A DNA stretch of 64,000 nt from Tenacibaculum sp. 1_MG-2023. Its GTDB lineage: Bacteria; Bacteroidota; Bacteroidia; Flavobacteriales; Flavobacteriaceae. The notes below the pieces were generated by a model. It was given only the letters and a program-made list of their open reading frames with translations, made no database searches and was not told where the DNA came from. Positions 10,601 through 18,119 of the stretch are shown in pieces. A program made the translations under genes and the position numbers. Each line of letters opens with the position of its first letter. Position 1 is the first letter of the stretch. The stretch lies in assembly GCF_030547425.1 (NCBI RefSeq), contig NZ_JAUORH010000016.1, positions 18,182 through 82,181 on the forward strand, in the 5' to 3' direction.

Positions 10601-10946
10601 AAAAGGCAAAACTGACTTAGATAATTTCATTAACCTTTCTCAAGAATATTTATCACATCCTGCTGATGTAGACTGGATGAATGTAACCACTATGAAATGG
10701 GCAAGCAGCCATATAGGTAACATAAAAAACTCAGAAAACAAAGGCTATCTTGATGCCTTTCAAAAAAAGCACCACGAACATATTAAAAAATTAAAAGAAG
10801 TTAACCACAAAATTTTAGAAGAAATTTCAGAAGGAATAGAAGAGTTAAAAAAATTGTATGAAAAAGCAAAGGATATGGAAGAAGATTTAGAAATATCAAA
10901 AACCATAGACGAACAATTAAACAACATTAAAAAATTATTTAAGTAA
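7659..10946 (+). CDS. PAAR-domain type VI effector with C-terminal HET-C-like toxin domain
   Basis: About 1095 residues from ATG 7659; a TTG at 7641 would add six residues, but 7659 aligns with the second PAAR protein of the window. Residues 1-95 form a PAAR spike tip (NHQCPMCSG, PHVGGPI, two NGKPVA repeats). A middle region carries H263-AIMEEFG-H271-FID and D291-EGAIF, resembling a metal-binding motif of large secreted calcium-binding proteins. The C-terminal half matches HET-C (PF07217) block by block: HIDNPMG (~549), GMKNYIRN, H649-TIEDYFAHSNFVELSL, and VTGKFGPLDMIHSL (~788-803). The last block precedes a hydrophobic stretch and a coiled-coil tail. HET-C resembles zinc-dependent phospholipase C folds; H649, D653 and H657 could be metal ligands (inference). 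Seven lipoproteins follow after 2 bp, probably its immunity proteins. Confidence 0.85.
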   Translation: MSGKPVAVLGSNHQCPMCSGSTPHVGGPITKGESNVLVNGKPVATIGSACTCSGPPDVVVTGAPNILVNGKPVAAVGDMTAHGGVIISGETNVIISSGTITPPKVAASIEHIPFPTITIKDRLGASVTGNSKKLKEAEKNQEKIKKLAEETQEEKREITLTTTYPLDELNEYAKQFGASFFMYAMQAIFGESAQGKDLPLHAFDYLYRDLSEQKVEMPEIKIHTGKHPEAKYKSSENTIWIAQYLIIKATEEKDIEAMGKLFHAIMEEFGHFIDWQLRNHYTTLGGDAKLDEGAIFGYCLTTFNIFEEDTINFGTATVDGTTYKLKIELTEIKQQINELVTQERIKRDEQQDDEEYFSAGKKTLKQAGGFTHYGIERILFENQIVKNETDLNYIYLGNLLRDWSQLITPSTERYTKDQKDCIAESLGLTNEEKKTFFGLEFLNPIKLSRKHLSFVIELIACHELVGDELKKEQIGSGSGDKWIDVNPKKVTDTVAEATSDSASIKQWIVSKSEDLGIKAIKFSAEYYIFNKYFPKITSDLIGVYRPEEHIDNPMGACVVDLEKNEFLYWPTNVDPGINNHFGMKNYIRNYDPEKNKNEAFKTTENGVKPQTQKLTTASAYLTTQLQKSFAAHKQGNKKLSLLHFGNAMHTIEDYFAHSNFVELSLIKLGYSEVIPWVNRNDPKAKTFNKTPRTVDTFDDRAPLENYFDSKTKIGDYNLDTLYTTYPEAKKPILKNKHSFLFEKGGAAYEFIYKKLTIPLSGELHILRGATYIKDKKRAGDYINHLPIVTGKFGPLDMIHSLSDKIEGMFKTKSFSWKDAISSEWEGKPVVRIVDLLVLTVLTDLKYAQETEDPKNKKHKGVSYATIIEFYEYVITFRGVVLGVLEKAKRGKGWGAVGAWALIFMINSVEKALLNVVKKTIQNVIHGIAIGIRETQNLQKLDTNPTHTQIAKDEMDHPLHLLAGNLARIAVADIGRQYDNLKKGKTDLDNFINLSQEYLSHPADVDWMNVTTMKWASSHIGNIKNSENKGYLDAFQKKHHEHIKKLKEVNHKILEEISEGIEELKKLYEKAKDMEEDLEISKTIDEQLNNIKKLFK

Positions 10947-10948
10947 CT

Positions 10949-11587
10949 ATGTACAAATATTTATCGTACCTCTTAATTATTGGACTGTTTACCCAATGCA
11001 ACGGACAAACAAAAAAAAATAATATGAAAGACAACAACATAAAAAATAAACTTAAACACTTTAACAACCAACAACATCGTTTAGAGTTTAAAGAAGAAAA
11101 ACTATTTTATAATGACACGCATGTAAAATTAGACCAAAATATGGCGTACTACGAAGCTGTTTTTGGTAAAGATTATACAATTAACTCAATTGACATTGTA
11201 GTTTATAATAACCTCCCCATTTCTATGAATAAAGGTATTGACGATCAAGTAGACAACATTCGTATAGAACTGTATTATTACAACCAAGAGATGCTTAATC
11301 ATAAATCAGATAACGAAACTTGGGGGTTTCCTCCTAAAATTTTAGATAACGATTATATGTTAATTGATGGTGTACCTCTTAATAAAGACACCGATATTGA
11401 AACCTTTAACAGACTACTTATTGATGCTAAAAAAAGAACGTTTACACAAAAGTTTGAGGGGGTTAATGCAGTTGTTAGACAATACTACAAACCTGATAGT
11501 TATGGTGAAACCATTTCAATATCCTTTGGAGAACTATCTTCTTTAGACTACGTATCCTATAGTGATGGTTCTACCAGTTCTGATTAA
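10949..11587 (+). CDS. Probable immunity lipoprotein, array copy 1
   Basis: 212 residues. Type II signal peptide MYKYLSYLLIIGLFTQC with lipidated Cys near residue 17, then NGQ. Mature part: HFNNQQHRLEFKEEKLFY, VKLDQNMAYYEAVFGKDY, a variable segment (TINSIDIVVYNNLPISM), the common block and C-terminus type 1 (VNAVVRQYYKPDSYGETIS). This is the only copy whose two variable parts occur nowhere else, so it may be ancestral or the cognate partner. It starts 2 bp after the PAAR/HET-C stop, suggesting translational coupling. Immunity proteins against lipase-type type VI effectors are often periplasmic lipoproteins present in tandem; assignment here rests on position and that precedent, as I do not recognise the domain. 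Confidence 0.8.
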   Translation: MYKYLSYLLIIGLFTQCNGQTKKNNMKDNNIKNKLKHFNNQQHRLEFKEEKLFYNDTHVKLDQNMAYYEAVFGKDYTINSIDIVVYNNLPISMNKGIDDQVDNIRIELYYYNQEMLNHKSDNETWGFPPKILDNDYMLIDGVPLNKDTDIETFNRLLIDAKKRTFTQKFEGVNAVVRQYYKPDSYGETISISFGELSSLDYVSYSDGSTSSD

Positions 11588-11605
11588 AAATTAAATAGTA
11601 TCCCT

Positions 11606-12235
11606 ATGAAAAAACTTTTTATTTTCTTTTGCGCCATTATATGCACCCAGTGCAACGGACAAACCAAAGAAGTCAACAGTATAAAAAATCAACTTAAACA
11701 CTTTAACAACCAACAACATCGTTTAGAATTTAAGGAGGAAAAACTATTTTATAATAACACACATGTAAAACTAGACCAAAATATGGCGTACTATGAAGCT
11801 ATTTTTGGTAAAGATTATTTGGTTAACGATCGAGGTAGAATTATAGATTATAAAAACCTCCCCATTTCTATGAATAAAGGTATTGACGATCAAGTAGACA
11901 ACATTCGTATAGAACTGTATTATTACAACCAAGAAATGCTTAATCATAAATCAGATAATGAAACGTGGGGGTTTCCTCCTAAAATTTTAGATAACGATTA
12001 TATGTTAATTGACGGTGTACCTCTTAATAAAGACACCGATATTGAAGTTTTTAACAGAATACTGGCAAAGGCAAAAAAAAGAACGTTTACACAAAAGTTT
12101 GAAGGAGCAAATTCTGTTCAAAGAGTTATCGTTACTATTGAAAAAGGGTTTCAAGAAGGTATATATATTAACAGAGGTCAATTAAGTTCTCTTTGTTATA
12201 TATCATACAGTGATGGTTCTACCAGTTCTGATTAA
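11606..12235 (+). CDS. Probable immunity lipoprotein, array copy 2
   Basis: 209 residues, lipobox CAIICTQC. N-terminal half of type beta (KEVNSIKNQLKH; LVNDRGRIIDYKNLPISM), shared with copy 3. C-terminal type 2 (ANSVQRVIVTIEKGFQEGI), shared with copy 4. It is therefore a chimera relative to its neighbours, with the junction in the common block around DTDIEVFNRILAKAKK. Function inferred as for copy 1. Confidence 0.8.
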   Translation: MKKLFIFFCAIICTQCNGQTKEVNSIKNQLKHFNNQQHRLEFKEEKLFYNNTHVKLDQNMAYYEAIFGKDYLVNDRGRIIDYKNLPISMNKGIDDQVDNIRIELYYYNQEMLNHKSDNETWGFPPKILDNDYMLIDGVPLNKDTDIEVFNRILAKAKKRTFTQKFEGANSVQRVIVTIEKGFQEGIYINRGQLSSLCYISYSDGSTSSD

Positions 12236-12253
12236 AAATTAAATAGTATCGCT

Positions 12254-12880
12254 ATGAAAAAACTTTTTATTTTCTTTTGTGTCATTGTCTGCGCCCAGTG
12301 CAAAGGACAAACCAAAGAAGTCAACAGTATAAAAAATCAACTTAAACACTTTCACAATCAACAACATCGTTTAGAATTTAAAGAAGAAAAACTATTTTAT
12401 AATGATACACTTGTAAAACTAGACCAAAACATGGCGTACTACGAAGCCATATTTGGAAAAGATTATTTGGTTAACGATCGAGGTAGAATTATAGATTATA
12501 AAAACCTCCCCATTTCTATGAATAAAGGTATTGACGATCAAGTAGACAACATTCGTATAGAACTGTATTATTACAACCAAGAAATGCTTAATCATAAATC
12601 AGATAATGAAACGTGGGGGTTTCCTCCTAAAATTTTAGGTAACGATTATATTTTGATTGATGGTGTGCCTCTTAATAAAGATACTGATATTGAAATCTTT
12701 AACAAAATACTTGCCAAAACAAAAAAAAGAACGTTTACACAAAAATTTGAAGGAGTTCCTGCCGTAGAAAGGGAATATTTATCTATTGAGTCTCCTTTAG
12801 AGAATATACATATATCATTTGGAGAATTATCTAATTTAGACTTTATTATGTATAGTGATGGTGCAACAACTTCTGATTAA
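12254..12880 (+). CDS. Probable immunity lipoprotein, array copy 3
   Basis: 208 residues, lipobox CVIVCAQC followed by KGQ. N-terminal half of type beta, as in copy 2; C-terminal type 3 (VPAVEREYLSIESPLENIH), as in copy 7. It has more private substitutions in the common block than the others (ILGNDYILIDG, IEIFNKILAKTKK), suggesting it has escaped recent homogenisation. Ends YSDGATTSD. Confidence 0.8.
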   Translation: MKKLFIFFCVIVCAQCKGQTKEVNSIKNQLKHFHNQQHRLEFKEEKLFYNDTLVKLDQNMAYYEAIFGKDYLVNDRGRIIDYKNLPISMNKGIDDQVDNIRIELYYYNQEMLNHKSDNETWGFPPKILGNDYILIDGVPLNKDTDIEIFNKILAKTKKRTFTQKFEGVPAVEREYLSIESPLENIHISFGELSNLDFIMYSDGATTSD

Positions 12881-12898
12881 AAAACAGCTATTAGTACT

Positions 12899-13546
12899 AT
12901 GAAAAAACTTTTTATTTTCTTTTGTGTCATTGGGCTACTTACTCAATGCAACGGACAAACAAAAAAAAATAATATGAAAGCTAACACTATAAAAAATCAA
13001 CTTAAACATTTTAACAACCAACAACATCGTTTAGAGTTTAAAGAAGAAAAACTATTTTATAATGACACGCATGTAAAATTAGACCAAAATATGGCGTACT
13101 ACGAAGCTATTTTTGGTAAAGATTATATTCTTGGTGATTCATACGGAGATATAATTAAATACAACAACATTCCCATTTCCATAAACAAAGGTGCCGATGA
13201 CATTATTGACAACATTCGTATTGAACTGTATTATTACAACCAAGAAATGCTTAATCATAAATCAGATAATGAAACGTGGGGGTTTCCTCCTAAAATTTTA
13301 GATAACGATTATATGTTAATTGACGGTGTACCTCTTAATAAAGACACCGATATTGAAGCTTTTAACAGACTACTTATTGATGCTAAAAAAAGAACGTTTA
13401 CACAAAAGTTTGAAGGAGCAAATTCTGTTCAAAGAGTTATCGTTACTATTGAAAAAGGGTTTCAAGAAGGTATATATATTAACAGAGGTCAATTAAGTTC
13501 TCTTTGTTATATATCATACAGTGATGGTTCTACCAGCTCTAATTAA
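12899..13546 (+). CDS. Probable immunity lipoprotein, array copy 4
   Basis: 215 residues, lipobox GLLTQC followed by NGQ, resembling copy 1 in the leader. N-terminal half of type gamma (KKNNMKANTIKNQLKH; ILGDSYGDIIKYNNIPISI), shared with copy 5. C-terminal type 2, shared with copy 2 through a long nearly identical stretch at DNA level. Ends YSDGSTSSN. Confidence 0.8.
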   Translation: MKKLFIFFCVIGLLTQCNGQTKKNNMKANTIKNQLKHFNNQQHRLEFKEEKLFYNDTHVKLDQNMAYYEAIFGKDYILGDSYGDIIKYNNIPISINKGADDIIDNIRIELYYYNQEMLNHKSDNETWGFPPKILDNDYMLIDGVPLNKDTDIEAFNRLLIDAKKRTFTQKFEGANSVQRVIVTIEKGFQEGIYINRGQLSSLCYISYSDGSTSSN

Positions 13547-13564
13547 AAATTAAATAGTATCGCT

Positions 13565-14194
13565 ATGAAAAAACTTTTTATTCTCTTTTGTGTCATTGTC
13601 TGCGCCCAGTGCAATGGGCAAGCAAAAAAAAATAATATGGAAGCTAACACTATAAAAAATCAACTTAAGCACTTTAACAACCAACAACATCGTTTAGAGT
13701 TTAAGGAAGAAAAACTATTTTATAATGATACACATGTAAAACTAGACCAAAACATGGCATATTATGAAGCTATTTTTGGGAAAGATTATATTCTTGGTGA
13801 TTCATACGGAGATATAATTAAATACAACAACATTCCCATTTCCATAAACAAAGGTGCCGATGACATAATAGACAACATTCGTATTGAACTGTATTATTAC
13901 AATCAAAAAATGCTCAATCATAAATCAGATAATGAAACGTGGGGGTTTCCTCCTAAAATTTTAGGTAACGATTATATGTTAATTGACGGTGTACCTCTTA
14001 ATAAAGACACCGATATTGAAGCTTTTAACAGACTACTTATTGATGCTAAAAAAAGAACGTTTACACAAAAGTTTGAAGGAGCAAATTCTGTTCAAAGAGG
14101 TTATTTAGGAGATAAAAACATATACATATCATTTGGAGAATTATCTAATTTAGATTTTATTATGTATAGTGATGGTGCGACAACTTCTGATTAG
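13565..14194 (+). CDS. Probable immunity lipoprotein, array copy 5
   Basis: 209 residues, lipobox CVIVCAQC. N-terminal half of type gamma as in copy 4; C-terminal type 4 (ANSVQRGYLGDKNIYISFG), shared with copy 6. Carries a private YNQKMLNHK in the common block. The TAG stop is followed after 13 bp by the ATG of copy 6. Confidence 0.8.
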   Translation: MKKLFILFCVIVCAQCNGQAKKNNMEANTIKNQLKHFNNQQHRLEFKEEKLFYNDTHVKLDQNMAYYEAIFGKDYILGDSYGDIIKYNNIPISINKGADDIIDNIRIELYYYNQKMLNHKSDNETWGFPPKILGNDYMLIDGVPLNKDTDIEAFNRLLIDAKKRTFTQKFEGANSVQRGYLGDKNIYISFGELSNLDFIMYSDGATTSD

Positions 14195-14207
14195 AAAACA
14201 TTTTGTT

Positions 14208-14822
14208 ATGAAAAAAATTTTTATATTATTTTGCGCCATTATGTGCACCCAGTGCAACGGACAAAACAAAGAAGCTAACAGTATAAAAAATCAACTTAAA
14301 CATTTTAACAACCAACAACATCGTTTAGAATTTAGAGAGGAAAAACTTTTTTACAACAACCAGCATGTAAAACTAGACCAAAATATGGCATATTACGAAG
14401 CTATTTTTGGGAAAGATTATGATACAAAGAGATACGGAACAATTATTCGTTACAAAAACCTCCCCATTTCTATGAATAAAGGTGCCGATGACATAATAGA
14501 CAACATTCGTATTGAACTGTATTATTACAACCAAGAAATGCTTAATCATAAATCAGATAATGAAACGTGGGGGTTTCCTCCTAAAATTTTAGATAACGAT
14601 TATATGTTAATTGACGGTGTACCTCTTAATAAAGAAACCGATATTGAAGCTTTTAACAGACTACTGGCAAAGGCAAAAAAAAGAACGTTTACACAAAAGT
14701 TTGAAGGAGCAAATTCTGTTCAAAGAGGTTATTTAGGAGATAAAAACATATACATATCATTTGGAGAATTATCTATTTTAGACTTTATTATGTATAGTGA
14801 TGGTGCGACAACTTCTGATTAG
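14208..14822 (+). CDS. Probable immunity lipoprotein, array copy 6
   Basis: About 204 residues starting MKKIFILFCAIMCTQC. An in-frame ATG at 14169 lies inside copy 5 and would spoil the signal peptide, so ATG 14208 is preferred. N-terminal half of type delta (KEANSIKNQLKH; DTKRYGTIIRYKNLPISM), shared with copy 7; C-terminal type 4, shared with copy 5. The sequence AFNRLLAKAKK is itself intermediate between AFNRLLIDAKK and VFNRILAKAKK, marking a probable recombination junction. Confidence 0.8.
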   Translation: MKKIFILFCAIMCTQCNGQNKEANSIKNQLKHFNNQQHRLEFREEKLFYNNQHVKLDQNMAYYEAIFGKDYDTKRYGTIIRYKNLPISMNKGADDIIDNIRIELYYYNQEMLNHKSDNETWGFPPKILDNDYMLIDGVPLNKETDIEAFNRLLAKAKKRTFTQKFEGANSVQRGYLGDKNIYISFGELSILDFIMYSDGATTSD

Positions 14823-14835
14823 AAAACATTTTGTT

Positions 14836-15462
14836 ATGAAAAAAATTTTTATATTATTTTGCGCCATTATGTGCACCCAGTGCAACGGACAAAACAAAGA
14901 AGCTAACAGTATAAAAAATCAACTTAAACACTTTAACAACCAACAACATCGTTTAGAGTTTAAAGAAGAAAAACTTTTTTACAACAACCAGCATGTAAAA
15001 CTAGACCAAAATATGGCATATTACGAAGCTATTTTTGGGAAAGATTATGATACAAAGAGATACGGAACAATTATTCGTTACAAAAACCTCCCCATTTCTA
15101 TGAATAAAGGTGCCGATGACATAATAGACAACATTCATATTGAACTGTATTATTACAACCAAGAAATGCTTAATCATAAATCAGATAATGAAACGTGGGG
15201 GTTTCCTCCTAAAATTTTAGATAACGATTATATGTTAATTGACGGTGTACCTCTTAATAAAGACACCGATATTGAAGTTTTTAACAGAATACTGGCAAAG
15301 GCAAAAAAAAGAACGTTTACACAAAAGTTTGAAGGAGTTCCTGCCGTAGAAAGGGAATATTTATCTATTGAGTCTCCTTTAGAGAATATACATATATCAT
15401 TTGGAGAATTATCTAATTTAGATTTTATTATGTATAGTGATGGTTCTACCAGCTCTAATTAA
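14836..15462 (+). CDS. Probable immunity lipoprotein, array copy 7
   Basis: About 208 residues from ATG 14836, with the same leader as copy 6. An in-frame ATG at 14797 inside copy 6 is rejected for the same reason as there. N-terminal half of type delta; C-terminal type 3, shared with copy 3. Private change DNIHIELYYY in the common block. Ends YSDGSTSSN like copy 4. Last member of the array. Confidence 0.8.
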   Translation: MKKIFILFCAIMCTQCNGQNKEANSIKNQLKHFNNQQHRLEFKEEKLFYNNQHVKLDQNMAYYEAIFGKDYDTKRYGTIIRYKNLPISMNKGADDIIDNIHIELYYYNQEMLNHKSDNETWGFPPKILDNDYMLIDGVPLNKDTDIEVFNRILAKAKKRTFTQKFEGVPAVEREYLSIESPLENIHISFGELSNLDFIMYSDGSTSSN

Positions 15463-15482
15463 AAATTAAATTTACTATATAA

Positions 15483-15511
15483 AACCATTAAGTATGGTTG
15501 AGTCAACCATA
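15483..15511 (+). other. Overlapping inverted repeats between the lipoprotein array and the next gene
   Basis: AACCAT (15483-15488) can pair with ATGGTT (15494-15499), while TATGGTTG (15493-15500) can instead pair with CAACCATA (15504-15511) around a 3-nt loop. The hairpins are mutually exclusive. There is no following T-run on the plus strand, so this is not a standard terminator. Confidence 0.4.
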
Positions 15512-15528
15512 AAAACTAAATAAATACT

Positions 15529-16056
15529 ATGAAAATTATTAATTTACTCTTATCAATTTGTTTTGTGTCCTGCATGTCACAACAAAAACTAACTAAAGAA
15601 GAATATTTAAATGTTATAACTGTTAGTCTTATAAATAATTTTGATACTAATTTTTTAAATACTATAATTCAAGAACAAAAAACTTCTACTTCATTTAATA
15701 AAATCAATAGCACTATAGACAAAAGCTTAAAAGAACTTGAAAGCCTAGAGGATATAAAAAATGATTTTGGTCTTAAGCATAAAAGCATTCAAATACTTTT
15801 ATCTTTTAAAAAATTTGTAAAAGAAAGTCAGCTATTGATTTCGAAAATAGAACAACAGAATAATGAATCTATGTCTGATGTCAATACAGACAGTATTAAC
15901 ACAGAAATTAACAAGCTAGGTGAAAGTTTCTCTGAATCCAAAATATTGATTGACGATTTTTTAGAAATGATGAACAAATACGAAGATTTTAATCAAAAAG
16001 TTTTAAAATTCTGTAAATTTCATAAAGTAAAAATACCAGATTATGTACGAAACTAA
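15529..16056 (+). CDS. Lipoprotein of unknown function
   Basis: 175 residues with a type II signal peptide MKIINLLLSICFVSC (Cys15). The mature part is mostly helical and charged (KSLKELESLEDIKNDFG; INKLGESFSESKILIDDFL) without recognisable motifs, and is unrelated to the seven preceding lipoproteins. It is the last plus-strand gene of the island, 66 bp after copy 7. It could be an accessory or additional immunity protein, but nothing in the sequence proves this. Confidence 0.7.
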   Translation: MKIINLLLSICFVSCMSQQKLTKEEYLNVITVSLINNFDTNFLNTIIQEQKTSTSFNKINSTIDKSLKELESLEDIKNDFGLKHKSIQILLSFKKFVKESQLLISKIEQQNNESMSDVNTDSINTEINKLGESFSESKILIDDFLEMMNKYEDFNQKVLKFCKFHKVKIPDYVRN

Positions 16057-16100
16057 AATATTTTACTACAACACATAACACTGTCCAAAAAAGAATGAAG

Positions 16101-16131
16101 CTTTAAAAATGATATAGTTATATTTTTAAAG
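16101..16131. terminator. Possible bidirectional terminator between convergent genes
   Basis: CTTTAAAAAT (16101-16110) and ATTTTTAAAG (16122-16131) form a perfect 10-bp A/T-rich stem between the plus-strand lipoprotein and the minus-strand NlpC/P60 gene. The stem is weak, so this is tentative. Confidence 0.4.
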
Positions 16132-16158
16132 AGTAGTAGTACAGTTATAAAAGATAAA

Positions 16159-16701
16159 TTACAACACTCGCTTTGCTTTAATAAAAGCACGTTTCCAATA
16201 GTTTTCGTGTAGTGAAGTTACAATTACCCCTCGTGATGTAGTTGAGTGTATAAAACGAATATCTCCATTATCTACAGAAGTTACCAACCCTACATGATTT
16301 ACTCTTCCTCTTTTTCTTGAGGTTTTAAAAAATAACAAATCTCCTCTTTGAACTTCTCGTAAAGAAATATTTTCTCCTTGTACATACATTTGATGAGACG
16401 TTCTTGCGATAGGCATGTTTCGTTGCTTAAACGAAGTAAAAATCAATCCTGAACAATCCATTCCTCTTTTTGTCATTCCTCCAAAACGATATGGCACACC
16501 TTTATAAGTAACTGCTGTCCATACTATTTTATCTGCAACTGTAACTTTACTTGACGATTTAGTTGTTGCTAAATGTGTCTTTTTCTTAACTTTTGCTACT
16601 TTTTTTGTTCTTGTTTGGTATGTATTACTTACATTTTTTGATGACCCACAAGAAATCATTAAAAATGATACTATACATATAAATAAGATTTTTTTTATCA
16701 T
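16159..16701 (-). CDS. NlpC/P60-family cysteine peptidase lipoprotein
   Basis: 180 residues. Lipoprotein signal peptide with lipobox MISC (Cys18), a Lys-rich linker, then an NlpC/P60 domain from about 55: RGMDCSGLIF with catalytic Cys83, VNHVGLV with His136 and IHSTTSRGV with His152. These enzymes cleave peptide crosslinks or stems in peptidoglycan, so it is probably an outer-membrane-anchored cell-wall endopeptidase. It lies 1 bp downstream of lpxB and probably belongs to the same surE-lpxB operon. Confidence 0.9.
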   Translation of the reverse strand: MIKKILFICIVSFLMISCGSSKNVSNTYQTRTKKVAKVKKKTHLATTKSSSKVTVADKIVWTAVTYKGVPYRFGGMTKRGMDCSGLIFTSFKQRNMPIARTSHQMYVQGENISLREVQRGDLLFFKTSRKRGRVNHVGLVTSVDNGDIRFIHSTTSRGVIVTSLHENYWKRAFIKAKRVL

Positions 16702-16702
16702 G

Positions 16703-17821
16703 CTATTCTTTACTTTTTAATCCAGCAACAATCGACTTCGCTGTTTTTTCGGAGGCTCCTTTACCTCCTAATTTTTGCTCCAAATCAAAGTATGACAAAA
16801 ATAATTTCTGACGATGCTCTGATTCTAAAATACGTGTTAATTCGTGCTCTAAATTCTCTTTGGTAAAATCATTTTGTATCAACTCTTTTACCACTTCTCT
16901 ATCCATTATTAAATTTACTAACGATATATATTTTAATGTTATTATTCGCTTAGCTATTTGATAAGAAATATTACTTCCTTTATAGCACACTACCTGAGGC
17001 ACTTTAAACAAAGCTGTTTCTAAAGTTGCTGTACCTGAAGCCACTAAAGCAGCATGTGAAACACTTAACAAATCATAAGTCTTATTATTGATGAATTTCA
17101 CATTCATATCTCCAATAATTTCTTTGTAAAACTCATACGATTGACTTGGTGCTCCTGCCACTACAAACTGATACTGTGGAAAATCTTTTACCAATGAAAG
17201 CATTACCGATAGCATTTTTGTTATTTCCTGCTTTCTACTTCCTGGTAACAGTGCTATCACCTCTTTATGACCCAAGTTGTGTTCTTTTCTAAACTTTTCG
17301 ATAGAAACTTGTTCCCTTCCTGCAATTCCATCAATTAAAGGATGCCCTACAAAACGAACATTATAACCATGTTTTTTGTAAAACTCTTTTTCAAACGGAA
17401 GAATAACAAACATTTGATCAATGTCTCGCTTAATATCTTTTACTCTGCCCACTCTACTTGCCCAAACTTGAGGTGAAATATAATAATTGGTTCTAAAACC
17501 TTGTTTTTTTGCCCACTTAGCTATACGAAGGTTAAAACCTGAGTTATCAATAAAAATTATTACATCAGGGTTAAATTGAGTAATATCTTTTTTACAAAAA
17601 GAAATCATTCCTAAAATCTTTCGTAAATTCATCAACACCTCAACAAAGCCCATAAAAGCACGCTCTTTGTAATGCTTAACAAGTGTACCGCCAACTTCTT
17701 GCATTAAGTCACCTCCCCAAAAACGAATATCAGCTTTCGGGTCTTCTTTTAACAAAGCCTTCATCAAATTAGCCCCGTGTAAATCACCCGAAGCTTCACC
17801 AACAAGAATGTAATATTTCAT
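16703..17821 (-). CDS. lpxB: Lipid-A-disaccharide synthase
   Basis: 372 residues. Joins UDP-2,3-diacylglucosamine and lipid X to give the lipid A disaccharide, at the inner membrane. Family motifs present: YILVGEASGDLHGANLM at the N-terminus, IIFIDNSGFNLRIAKWAK, YYISPQVWASR, FEKEFYKKHGYNVRFVGHPLID, ALLPGSRKQEI and LVASGTATLETALFKVPQVV. Length fits the family. Downstream of surE and a small membrane protein in one operon. Confidence 0.96.
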   Translation of the reverse strand: MKYYILVGEASGDLHGANLMKALLKEDPKADIRFWGGDLMQEVGGTLVKHYKERAFMGFVEVLMNLRKILGMISFCKKDITQFNPDVIIFIDNSGFNLRIAKWAKKQGFRTNYYISPQVWASRVGRVKDIKRDIDQMFVILPFEKEFYKKHGYNVRFVGHPLIDGIAGREQVSIEKFRKEHNLGHKEVIALLPGSRKQEITKMLSVMLSLVKDFPQYQFVVAGAPSQSYEFYKEIIGDMNVKFINNKTYDLLSVSHAALVASGTATLETALFKVPQVVCYKGSNISYQIAKRIITLKYISLVNLIMDREVVKELIQNDFTKENLEHELTRILESEHRQKLFLSYFDLEQKLGGKGASEKTAKSIVAGLKSKE

Positions 17822-17831
17822 GTGATTAGAA

Positions 17832-18119
17832 TTAAAAAAACTTTAAATATGCTGTTAATAAAGCCACAGCTATTGTAGTTATTAATACTCCTCTTGCCCT
17901 GTAATCTTGTTTCTTCTTTAAAAATACCCAAAAAACAAATAAGTTAGGTATTGCTGCTAGTGCTATTACAGACCCTAATACTCCTCCTTCTCTTATTTTT
18001 GCTATCGTTTCTGAAATACTTAGTTCAGAAATATACTCTAAGTAGATAAAAAAACCACAAGTAGTTGCCAATAATGAGACTAAAATCCCAATCAATAATT
18101 CTTTTTTTATATGTCCCAT
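17832..18119 (-). CDS. Small conserved membrane protein between surE and lpxB
   Basis: 95 residues with three predicted membrane helices (ELLIGILVSLLATTCGFFIY; VLGSVIALAAIPNLFVFWVFL; GVLITTIAVALLTAYL) and a KKKQDYRARG loop. Overlaps the end of surE by 13 bp, so translation is probably coupled. No functional motif; the conserved surE-lpxB setting suggests an envelope role, which is inference. Confidence 0.8.
   Translation of the reverse strand: MGHIKKELLIGILVSLLATTCGFFIYLEYISELSISETIAKIREGGVLGSVIALAAIPNLFVFWVFLKKKQDYRARGVLITTIAVALLTAYLKFF

Larger units (their letters stand above)
10949..15462 (+). repeat. Tandem array of seven paralogous lipoprotein genes
   Basis: Seven genes of about 615-650 bp, separated by 13-18 bp in the same orientation, form a 4.5-kb direct-repeat array. 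The central block, from DNIRIELYYYNQ to KKRTFTQKFEG, is nearly identical at DNA level in all copies, whereas a segment after GKDY and the last ~40 residues vary in discrete types. Several spacers are the same short sequence (AAATTAAATAGTAT followed by CGCTATG or CCCTATG), so each duplication unit included its own upstream region. Confidence 0.95.

Noticed and set aside
10949..15462. CRISPR-like or satellite array interpretation of the regular ~640-bp repeats
   Set aside because: Each unit is a full coding gene with signal peptide; repeats are far too long for CRISPR and no cas genes are present.
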